From contig OZ017746.1 in assembly GCA_963969365.1 (NCBI GenBank), forward strand, positions 3,844,001 through 3,908,000: a stretch of DNA of 64,000 nt, written 5' to 3'. The translations under genes and the position numbers were made by a program. A model generated the notes under the pieces. The model saw only the letters and a list, made by a program, of their open reading frames with translations, made no database searches and was not told the origin of the DNA. The DNA is from Asterochloris sp. CNOR1. Lineage: Eukaryota; Chlorophyta; Trebouxiophyceae; Trebouxiales; Trebouxiaceae. This document shows, in pieces, positions 1 to 9,800 of this stretch (within the stretch, counting starts at the first letter, position 1; every line of letters begins with the position of its first letter).

Positions 1-1802
1 AGCAGGGGCTGAGGCTGTTTGGTGCACAATGTAAAGCATTCGCACTGTGCGGGCAGCCTTGTGCAGCTGCCATGCCTCTACTTGTTGCAAGCCCCTGTTG
101 AGCAGCCGGTGATTGCCGTGTGGTCTTGAGGCTGAAGTGCATGGGGCCGCAAGCAGCATGGCACTGCGTTTGAAGCCTGCCAGCATGCTGCAGGCTGGCA
201 CTATGTTGATGAGACAGCTGCAGGCGTGCCGCACCTGGATCGTGCAGGTGCCGGTCACCAGCGCAAGGCTGCCGCCAGCATTGATGTCAAGCCAGCTGGG
301 GCTGGCTGGCAGAGGCAGGACTGTCTCCAGCTCCTGCAACTGCAGCTCAGCTGGCGCCTCTTCCTGCAGCAGCAGTGACCTTCTCAGCTTCCAAACTCAC
401 TTACTGCAGCAGGTGCACCTGCTCTGATTCAGAGCGTGTCGTCTACCTGGGATGTGCTGAAAGCCTCTCTTGCATCTACTCGCAGTATCTTGCCATTGGC
501 CACCCCATATCTGCATGACAGTAATGCCTCAGTTGCATTCCAACTCTATGGTATTAGCTGTAGGGCTCTGAGGCCACTCACAGCAAGCCAGAGGCCTCAT
601 AGGTCAGCAGATGGGGGCCTCTGCACCCCTTGAACTGTGCCCAAGCAGACATGAACACACGGATCTGCCTTGCTCAAGGGCCTTTCTCATCGACATCTGT
701 GATTGCAGTGCGGAACCTCATGCTGGACTTTCATGCTGCGCTTCTCAAGTTCACTCTTCTTCTTGCAACTTTCAGGCAAGCACAGATTGGCGGTCAATCA
801 CACATCACTGTGATGGTCACGGTAGGCAACTCTCATGCCCAGACCCACTGGCTCTACGTGCTTGTGCCTTGAGGTTTGATGCTGTCTGCAGATATGTCTT
901 GGACCTGTATGTGTCCCTCTCCACCTGCTCCTGCCCTTCCTGGTCGGTGTGATGCACCGCTGGGGCTGGTTCAGATGGTTCAAGCAGGTGACCAATCCTC
1001 TCCCAGCGCATTTTCAATATGCCCTGTCTCTGCTGCCTGGCAGCCTGCATGACTGCCCCCTGCTGGCTGCAGGAGTGGGTGACTCTGACCTATTGGAAAC
1101 GCAGGCAAGCTCAGAGGCAGCCGCACTCAACCTGCTACCAAGATCCTCTGCTGCATTTAAGCCCAGCATGCTGTGTGTTGCTCAATGCAGATGGCATGGC
1201 ACTGACAGCGTCAAGGTGTCAGCGGCCGGGGCAGAGGGTGACAGCACAGTGCCTGAGGTCCGGGAAGCAGATAAGCTTGTGGAACGCCAGCAGGAAGCAG
1301 ACCACAAACAGAAGCACCAGCAACATGAAAGGGTCCAGCCCTCACAAGCAGGCGCCAAACATAGACCCTGGGCCGGGCCAGACAAAGAGTGTGAACCATC
1401 CATCTGAGTGTCCCTCACAACTGCTGAGAGCCGCCAAGTAGGTTGAAGCCAGCCCCCAAACCTGGTGCAGCACCGCGTGCCAGACTTTTGAATCAAGTGC
1501 TAGAGTTTACAACATGATGTGGCAGAATCGATTTTAGCAGGCATTGTGTGCCTTTACTGTTTGAAGAGTGTCATTGCAATGCCTCATGGCTTCTGATGGG
1601 CCTCCTCTGGTGATGGCCCCCATAGTACTCCGTCTCAGTACCCCACCCTGATGGCAACGTTGGCCACAAAAGCCTCATCTCTTGCCTGCATGACACGGGC
1701 GCGTCCTCCAGCGACGCATGCAGCGCTGGCAGTCACGTAAGCAGGCGGGCGCTGTCTCACACCCTGGCAGCAGGCGCATCACTGCGGCGCAGAGCAACGC
1801 CA
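1..1802. other. No supportable gene
   Basis: Short open frames occur on both strands but have the Cys/Ala/Ser/His-rich, motif-free look of chance translation. I found no chain of exons with matching splice phases. Exons of a gene family without long frames could have been missed. Confidence 0.4.
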
Positions 1803-1986
1803 GACCCCTGTGCCGACTTTTGATGACAGCGTGCCACAATGCAGTGCAGGAGCGCAAAGCTGCTCCCATAGGCATGAGACTCTGCTGGTAGCGGACCCCA
1901 GTGCTGACTTTCGATGACAGCGTGCCACATGTCAGTGCAGGAGCGCAAAGATGATCCCATGGGCGTGAGACTCTGCTGGTAGCACA
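1803..1986. repeat. Two-copy tandem repeat, unit about 92 bp
   Basis: The segment beginning GACCCCTGTGCCGACTTT at 1803 is followed by a close copy beginning GACCCCAGTGCTGACTTT at about 1895. Both continue through GATGACAGCGTGCCACA and end in GAGACTCTGCTGGTAGC. The copies differ by scattered substitutions. No open frame spans them, so I read this as non-coding tandem duplication. Confidence 0.85.
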
Positions 1987-2156
1987 TCAAAGGGCCACGC
2001 ATGGCTCGGGAGAACCTGTGCTGCCTGCGCCTGGGAGTGGCTACTGGCAGCATGCCATGCTGGTGCAGTGCACGAGCGCTTGCTGTGGCTGCCGTCATGA
2101 AACTGTCCCGGGCAGCATGGCGCGTTGCTGCGCAAGGGCAGAGCGCATGTGCGCAC

Positions 2157-2237
2157 CCTCTTGCCAGCAGGCTCCTCCTCCATCTCAGAGCCTGAAGTGT
2201 CGCCCACCACCTCCTCCGGCCTGGCCGGGTCACCGGC
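2157..2237 (-). CDS. Acidic 27-residue exon of an unrecognised gene family (partial)
   Basis: A minus-strand exon candidate is bounded by a CAG acceptor and a GTGCGC donor. It is 81 nt and phase 0 at both ends, and encodes AGDPARPEEVVGDTSGSE followed by MEEEPAGKR. Its length, phase and sequence match a second exon at 63758-63838 (core DTSGDEAEEEP), so two members of one family lie at opposite edges of the window. The acidic composition suggests a flexible linker. Neighbouring exons of this copy were not found. It could belong to a decayed paralogue. Confidence 0.45.
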
Positions 2238-3040
2238 CTGCAATGACAGCTGGACTGTGCTGTGCTTTGTGAGAAAGAGTGCACTGTGGCATGGCAGCAG
2301 CATCAGCTTCCTGCACTACCAGCCCTGGCTGGGGCAGCATGGCGGCAGCATCAGCCTCCTGCACTGCCGGCCTGGCAGGTGCTGCACTTCTGTGCAGAGC
2401 AGTCAAGGACGGCCCATGTGACGTGCCGGTAAACATGGCATGGCGTGCTGTGGATTGATTGCCGTCTGCAAGGCAGGTGGCCTGCTGCATGCAGAGCAGC
2501 CCAGCATGGCATGGCAGGCGACAGCATGCCGTGCACTGATTTCTGCATGCCAGCTGGATGGCGTGCAGCTGCACAGCATGGCACGGCAGCAGGCGGTGTG
2601 CTACGCGATGATCGCCATCTGCCAGGCGGGACACGTGCTGTGCACTGATGGCTGTTCGCCAGGCAGTTGGCGCGCAGCTGCGCAGCATGGCAGCAAGCAC
2701 TGGGCTGTGCGCGGCACACAGGTGATATGCCGTGTGCCTTCTGTGACGCAACATGGCAGTTGAGATTGCCAACATTCAAGCCCTGCAGCGCGCGCACCTG
2801 TGGCAGGACAAGGCCTGCAGGTGGCAAGACAAGGTGAGCAGGCTGTCAAGCTTGACTCTGCTACCTGGAGCAAGAGATGAGGGCAGACACAGCTTGCAAA
2901 GCTGGCAGCTGCCCGCCTGCATGCCTGTTTGGATGCAGTCTGAAACATGCATGCATCTGTTATCATAGCAGCCAGCTCCTGCGTAGGTCAGCTGGGCAGC
3001 CCATCTGCTCACATGTGTGGCTGCGCAGGCCTCCCCTCAC

Positions 3041-3752
3041 CACTTTCACTGATACTTTCCCATACTGCAGGCAGGCAGGGAGCTGAAGCAAGCAACAGCT
3101 GGTATGAGATGGTGGCAGCGGTTGTTGTTGTGCAGGGCCTCAGACCCTGCAAAGGGTCTGGTGGCTCAGCAGTGCCCGTATGCAGCCTAGCAGCAAGCGT
3201 GCAGCATGCAGGACAGCCAGCAGCTTGTGTGCCATGCAGAGTGGCAACCAGGTGCTGTCAAGCTGGCAGGCAGGCGCCAGCACAAACTGACAGGCAGGAG
3301 TTCCCTGACTTTCTCACGGTCCACCAGCTTGCAGTAGGGCACAGCTATCTGCAGGCAGCCAGGCTGTTCAGCAAGTGGGATGGTGGGCTGCCCCCAGTTG
3401 TTGGGGACCAAGGCCGGTCAGGACTGATGCCAGATCGTCGACACACACACTGATGGCTGCCAGCAACATGTTGTGGTGCAGCCTAGAGAAGAGAGCGGTC
3501 TCATGGCTGTCAGCAACACTCATGGTGCAGCATCACAGAGAGGGTCCCACCTTGACCTTGCACTTGACCTGCAGTACAGCTCGACCTTTGTTGGAGCCAG
3601 CAGCAAAAGCTGTGAGCGACGCCTGCTCAGAGGAGGCAGCAAAGTGGTGAGGTTGCCCACTCACATTGTCAAACCCGCCGGGGACCACACTGAGGGCAGC
3701 TGGCAGCTCTGCATGGAGCAGCGCGTTCTCCACTGCGTGCACAGACGCATGC
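3041..3752 (-). CDS. Tentative multi-exon gene, unrecognised (partial)
   Basis: Four exons join without phase conflict on the minus strand: 3665-3752 (ending SVVPGGFDN), 3551-3622 (ASLTAFAAGSNKGRAV...KCKVK), 3292-3348 (IAVPYCKLVDREKVRELLP) and 3041-3064 (YGKVSVKV). All have CAG acceptors and GT donors (GTGAGT, GTGGGA, GTCAGT, GTGAGG). The translation is rich in ordinary globular residues, unlike the surroundings. I do not recognise the family. Upstream exons may include 5175-5234 (KITEGALLRTPRGFEK), with a possible GC donor. No start or stop was fixed. Chance agreement is possible. Confidence 0.35.
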
Positions 3753-4135
3753 CTGCACCCAGGCATCTCTGTGGTGGCAGGTGGAAGGGCCAGACTGTAC
3801 TGGGTCGTGTTGAGAATGCTGGCAGTGGCAGCTCAGATGCCTGCCTGCACCTAGGCAGCGCTGTCACTTCACTGCATGCATGGACCCACGCCTGCACCCA
3901 GATTTCAGTGTTCAGGGCAGTGGAAGAGCCTGACCGGGCTGGTTTATGGTACATTGCTGGCAGTGGCAGCACAGATGCCTGCCTGCACCCAGACAGCACC
4001 GTCACATGCTCCAATACATGCACAGACACGTTCCTGCACTCTGGCGTTGCCCTTACGACAGGGCTGCAAAGCAGGATCGGCTACACAGTGCTGGCTGTGG
4101 CAGCACAGATGCCTGCGTGCACTCAGTGAGTGCTG
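3735..4135. repeat. Degenerate tandem repeat, about three copies of 120-145 bp
   Basis: The motif GGCAGTGGCAGCNCAGATGCCTGCNTGCACCC recurs near 3830, 3960 and 4095. Each copy is followed by diverged AGCNCCGTCAC and CATGCACAGAC sequence. The array lies just upstream (minus sense) of the 3665-3752 exon and shares its CATGCCTGCACCCAG acceptor region, so it may be another junction-derived repeat. Confidence 0.6.
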
Positions 4136-5929
4136 TGAGAGGAGTGTGCATGCCGCCTTGTGCTGGATGCTAGCATCTTTGCATGTGGCTGTGCAGCCTG
4201 ATGCCAGTCCTTCTGCGCCCAGTCACTGCAAGAATTGGTGCACAATGCAGATGCCCCTTGCTGCAGGCAACAAGGGTAGGACAACTGGCACGGTATCACC
4301 GCCCCAAGACCGTGGCAGATGCACAACGGCGCCAACTGGTGCTTCGGGTGTGCAGATAGCACGCAGTGAGCTGGAGCAGGCCAGTTGGTTTCATGTAGAC
4401 CGTTGGCCGGGAGACAAAGACTCACGTTGGGTCCTGTCCATGGTGATCCACACCTGCAGCATCCACAATGGCCTTCAGGGGAGCTGTGAGTCACCCAACA
4501 TGTTCAGTGGGCGTGGGGCTGGCCAACGCCTGGCGGCAGGCACACTGCGCCCAGTGGACGTCCACAAGCGAGGTGGAGGTGCAGGCATGCAGGCGTGAGG
4601 CCCGCTGGCACCTGGCAGCCCTGATGCTGGCGCACCACCCACAAATAACATGAAGGTATGTGGTGCACCACTCCCACATGTGGGCAGGACACTAGCCCTG
4701 CATCTGGCTGTCCCTGGCGCAGGCATGCCACCCTGCCTGTGGTGCAGCCCACATGCCTGTGAGCATCCTTTTGACCTGCCCCTGGCAGCCCTGGCGCATG
4801 CACACCACAACTCACACCACAATGCAGTCTAACACATGTACCTGTGTGGGCATGACGCTGACTTGCACCTAGCAGGTGTGTCTACCTGGCAGACTTGCAT
4901 GTATACAGGCAGGATGGCAGCCTGCGCACAGCATGCCACAAGCTACACTGCGCTCACCGTGGCCAAACACCACGGCAATGACCTGCAGGCCAGCAGGGCC
5001 CAGTCAGTGGGCATTGCTGCACTTTGGAGTATAGTGCAACCACAGCGCGCCACCGCATGTCTTGCTGGAGCAGCGCTGTCCCAGGTGTGATGCGCCCACG
5101 TCCCATCCCAAGCATGTGCATGTTGACACTGCTACAAGAGCAGGGTTCCGCTGCCAGCCTTGCCTTCTCAAATCCCCTGGGGGTCCGCAGCAGGGCGCCT
5201 TCAGTGATCTTGGTGCTTGCCATCTGCAGACAGGCAAACTTCCTAAGAGCTGCAAGCGTTTTGGCAGGATGCAGGCGCCTTGTCAGCGCACGGGCAGGCA
5301 GACCATCTGGCGCTGGGGGGTACCTCACACGCTGCAGGAGCTTGCATGAACCACGGCAGGGCTCTTATGGCAATGGTGCAGGGGGCATCAATCAGCAGCT
5401 TCAGCGGCGTGGCGAGCATAGACCAGCACAGCTGCTGCCTCTACTACAGGCAGTGCAGGTGCCCCGCCAGGGGCAGCTGTAGTCAAGCACATGTACGCTG
5501 TGCGCTGATGAGGCACAGCCTTGTTCTTTGCTCACCTGTCTGACTGTCTGATGGGACCACTGGTGCAGCTGTGTGGTGCCTCTGCAGCGAGCAAGGGCTG
5601 CCAGCATCCTCACAGGGCTTGCAGGCCAAGTCAGCAGGGTTTCCAGACCTGGCTTGCATGCAGCTCAACCTGGAGCCTTCTCACTTTCAGGCTGAGCACT
5701 GTTTACCTTGATGCAGGTTGCTGCCAGGTGCTTCTCAAGCTCATGCAGATTTACACATGACTTGTGCTTCATGTGCAACCTTGAGGGCTACCTCTTTTGC
5801 GGCAGCAACCTGATGAGCAAGGATTGACATCTCATATTCAATTACATTAGACGCCAGGCAGCCCATGAGGCGTCATGCAAGACTCACTCTGCTCAACAGC
5901 CTTCAGTCAGGCGATGCTGTTTAGTCTCC
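4136..5929. other. No firm gene; 3' flank of the small Cys-rich gene
   Basis: The right part is the minus-strand 3' flank of the gene at 5930-6370. Isolated exon-like pieces are visible on the minus strand, for example VWITMDRTQ near 4440 and MASTKITEGALLRTPRG near 5230. I could not chain them with confidence. Confidence 0.4.
5751..5755 (-). terminator. Putative green-algal poly(A) signal TGTAA
   Basis: TGTAA on the minus strand lies about 175 nt downstream of the stop codon of the small Cys-rich gene. TGTAA is the usual chlorophyte polyadenylation signal. Assignment is by position only. Confidence 0.4.
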
Positions 5930-6370
5930 TCAGTCATGCGCATGCCAGAGTGCATTCTTCAGGAAGCTACAGTGGTAAGACTGCCTGAGCGGGTCAAAAT
6001 GCTGGCAGCACTTGTCCAGCATCTCAATGTACTGCTTGCACCTGCACCGCCGCAGCACCTCAGAGCTTGCTCAACTCCCACAATGCTGCAGCTTTGAGGC
6101 AGGAAGTGTCTGTCCATCTGTTCTGCTTGTTAGTGCTGTTGCAGGCAGATTCAAGCAGGCGCTGCGCTGCAAGCACTGCACTCACCTGGCCACACTGTGG
6201 TCAAAGGCTTCGAAGCATGAATCCAGGTCATCAGCCTGTGCAGCGTGGAGAAGGCGTGATGTTGCATCAGCCTGTCAGCAGGGTGCATCAGGCATGCGCC
6301 TCACCGGTCCTTGACACCAGTAGCGCTTCACTTCACTGTGCTTGGGCGTCTCAGAAGGCATGCTGCTCAT
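5930..6370 (-). CDS. Small Cys-rich protein of 75 residues, unrecognised
   Basis: Three exons, 6305-6370, 6186-6235 and 5930-6041, splice with matching phases (0, then 2) and GTGAG donors, giving exactly 76 codons. The product starts MSSMPSETPKHSEVKRYWCQ and contains DDLDSCFEAFDHSVARCK, then YIEMLDKCCQHFD and YHCSFL. An in-frame TGA precedes the first ATG. Cysteines are paired within predicted helices (C...C, CC, C), reminiscent of small twin-Cys mitochondrial proteins, but spacing does not match CX9C/CX9C and I do not assign a family. There is no signal peptide. It lies about 450 bp downstream of the serine hydrolase gene on the same strand. Confidence 0.7.
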
Positions 6371-6816
6371 CTTCAGCAGGCGCTGACAAGGCGGCGTCAG
6401 CGTCTGGCCTCATCTGGCAATCTCAAGTTGCCCTCTTCACCTGTTGTGTCAGCAGCTTCTGGGCTTGTTGCTGCGTGCTGTATAAAAGTGCCACTGACTC
6501 CCACTTTAATTCTCCAGCTTTGTAGGTTGAGTCATTGCAATTGCAGAGTCATTGAATTGCAATTCAATTGTAGCCTGGACTATCCCAGTCAGGCGTCACA
6601 GTGTCTCAAGCTTCAATAAAAGCTGCGTGAGGACCAATGAACACAGGGGCACACAGATGTGCGATATTCAATGCCTGCTCCTGGCCATTTAGAGTGCGAT
6701 GGCATCTCAGCGTCATATAGGAGGTTCAGCATTGCAGGAGCAAGGAGTTGTGCGTGTCCACATCGCCATGCATGACAGGAGGACCAGGGCGGCTCACATC
6801 AAGCTGAGACCTGCTT
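6371..6816. other. Intergenic region between tandem minus-strand genes
   Basis: This holds the 5' flank of the Cys-rich gene and the 3' flank of the hydrolase gene. An AT-rich stretch at 6530-6570 contains repeated ATTGCAATT motifs. A plus-strand TATAAAAG at 6481 has no plus-strand gene beyond it. Confidence 0.5.
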
Positions 6817-9800
6817 CTAACCCAGATTTTGCCTTTCTGCGTCCTCAACTGCGGCTGCAAGTGCACCCAAGAAGGGGCCTGCCAGGGCGTCTGAGTCATC
6901 ATCACCGCTGTTGAAAGCGAGTCTCACAATGACAAGCTGCTTGGTAGGGATGATCAGAATGTACCTGCAGTTGAGAGCTGCTGTGGCAACATGATGATGG
7001 GCTGCTAAGATTCTGTCGCCCTGCACAGCCTACGGCAGCCTGGGCCAGCCCTTGGCCCTTGGAATGTTCGGCAAGCTTCAAGCAAGCGGGCTGCTCTTGC
7101 CCTTGACATGCAGACATGTTCAGAGTGCACACTGGTGACACATGCAGAAGCCAAACTGCAGCTCTTACTGGCCAGTGAACCCTTCCGCTGCGAAGGCTGT
7201 GTCAGGGATGGCTTGCTCATCAGGAAAGGGGTTGAGCCAGAAAAGACTGCCATACCAGCCTTGGGAGGCCTCAGAGGCCTGTCTCGTAAAGTTGACCCAG
7301 CCCTCCGGCAGCACCTGCAGCAGAGGCAGCACTGGCTGCATGTGTGCCCTGCCTCAACAGCGTATGCTGCAGGACGGCTTGGGCCGGCACCCCATTCCAC
7401 AGCACCTGCAAACGGGCACTGGCTATGTGCTCGTATGCTGTGCCTCTACAGCATATTGGATGGGCACGTCAGCAGCGCAGCTTGAAGCATTGTTGATAGC
7501 TCCTGCATCACAGGCAGCACTGGCTCAGAGGTGTGGTGTGGCCCAACCACACACCCAGACGGCTGGTTTGCATCATCGTGTTGACGAAGAGGGATCAGGG
7601 GCAGCTCAAATTCTCGAGGTGCGGGGCGACAGCAGTGCTTGAGGATTGCAATCTCTTGACAGCAAGCGTGGTGGCTACCTTGCAGCAATCGGGCATCCTA
7701 GAGGAGGACTGACAGCTCAAGCACCAGCAGAACCAAAGCCTCTGAGCCAGCAGCTGACCTGGCGACCCTCCCACATGCCATCATTCAAGTACAGCTGGCC
7801 GAACCGCGCCCAGTCCCTGGCTGTGGCATAGCTGTGGTAGCCCCCTGCAACATCAGGAACTTGTCAATGCTTTGTTTACAAGTGCTTGTTGTTGACAGCT
7901 GCCAAGCAGGCAGGGTAGGAGCACCATGACCTGCTTTGTGGCCGCCTGTTTTGGTGATGCAAGCGCGAGCGGACCACAGACTGCACTGCTACTACTCCAT
8001 GTGAACGTGACTGCACTGTACCCATGCCAAGCAGGGCAGCCCTTTCAGAAACTAACTGCATGCTCAGGCTGCACACCAAGCTCAGCACTCGTCTGCAAAC
8101 AGCCCTACAGCAAACTTGGGGGTGCTCAGTGCATGGAGGCAGGCACAGCACTCGCCAGTGAACAGCCCCACAGCATCTGTTGGGATGGCGAATGATCTGG
8201 CCCCCAGCGGCTTGAACAGGCGGCTCCAGGGGAACTGCCAGTAGGATGCATCCCCTCCCTGGGCCTGAAAGCTGCTGCGCAGCACCCCTTGCAGCAGCTG
8301 CACGTTGCCGGTGTTATACACCCAACGAGTGCCTGCAGGCAGCCAATGCCGAGCTGTCAACAGGCACGGCTGGCAGGTGAGGGCTGACATGCTGCCAAAA
8401 TTTTTTGGGACCAGGCATTGGTCTGCAACAGGCAGCAGGCTCACCCTGCACAGTGTGCAACAGGGTCCAGGCCCTAAAGAGCCCAGTGTGGAGGCAACAC
8501 GTTAATAAAGAACTTTTGTGGTGACCAGCAAACAAATGGGTTGCTGCTCCTGCTCAGCCTCAGTGGAAAAGTGGAGCAGACTCAGCTTGCATAGTTGGTT
8601 GGCACGAGGTCTTCCCATGAAGGGAATTCTCGTTTGAGAAGGACGCCTGCGCTGAGGCTTTTTTGTGGTGAGACAGTGCAGCTGGCCCACCTTGTGCAGC
8701 ATGCAGCAGGACACAAGCTCCAGTAGGGCAGCCGACAGGGACAGGCTACCCAGCCTGATGGTGGCTCAGCGCCAGAAGAGGCTTGCCTGGTGAATGGGCC
8801 TGGCCGTGGCGTGCGACGAAGGCAGCAGTGTCGTCGCGGCCAAAACAGACCATGCTTCCATCACTCACTGCATAGTATTCCTGCACAGGCGCTAGGTGGC
8901 TTCAATGGGGCAGTGTGTAGGTATTCAGATGACCGCACAGTCAGCTGCTGGGCTAGCAAGGCCCCTGCCCCCGCAAGAAGGTGCATCTCCAGCTCCATCG
9001 CAATTTGCAGCTGCAGGTGGGCAGCAGCCATGTGCTGCTCAGCTGGCAGGAGGCTGACGGCCATCAGAGGTGCAGACAGCGGGGCAGGGTGGAGGCTCTA
9101 TGCTATAAGCTCTGCAGGTCGCAAAACGTGAGTGGAAGCTGGCGCCACTGTTACCCATAAGGTCTGGCTGCAGCACGTGGCATGCTTGCCTCAGGCAACA
9201 CAAACAGGGGGGAGCTCTCTATGTACACTTGCCTCTTCCCAGTCCAGCCCACTGGTCTGCTGAAGTAGCGACCTGATGGTGACGTTGCGGCTGAGGGCTT
9301 CCTCCTGTGACCAGGGCTGGGGGCGGACAGTCGAGTCCAGGGTGAGGTTGCTCTTGGCCAGCCTCAGGCCGACAAGTGCACTGGTCAGAGACTTGGTGAA
9401 GCTCCAGCCAATCAGGCGCGTGGCATTGGTGATTCCCAGGTAGTCGGCATAGCGCTCTGCTATGATCTCACCCTGCAGTGGGACAGCATCCATGGGCAGT
9501 GGCAGCAGGCTGTGCTAGCCTCCTTGGGTAGACAAAGGAACATTGGCTGCATGCGCTTGACGTAATGCATTTTTTCTTGACCCTGCGCAGTCCCCCACCG
9601 TCAGGTGGTGGCTGGTGGCTTGCCAAGTATGTCAGCACTCTGCAGACTGACGGCAGCAGATGGTGCTCACCTCATTCTAGGCAGACTGTACAGGGTGGCA
9701 GCAAAGCTGACTGTATGGCGTAGCAGGCTGGCGAGACGCTTAGGCGACTGCCCTGGGCGAGCTGTGGCAGCCTCAACAGCAGAACGGCAGCTGGGCACCA

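Noticed and set aside
2753-2968. Plus-strand ATG frame MAVEIANIQALQRAHLWQDK with a GTGAGC donor, possible first exon
   Set aside because: Looks plausible, but later plus-strand exons could not be chained without phase conflicts, and the minus strand gave a better chain nearby.
3289-3453. Plus-strand frame EFPDFLTVHQLAVGHSYLQA
   Set aside because: It overlaps minus-strand exon 3292-3348, which has proper splice borders. The plus frame has none that fit.
6481-6488. Plus-strand TATAAAAG as a promoter
   Set aside because: No plus-strand gene follows for more than 6 kb. Genes here are on the minus strand.
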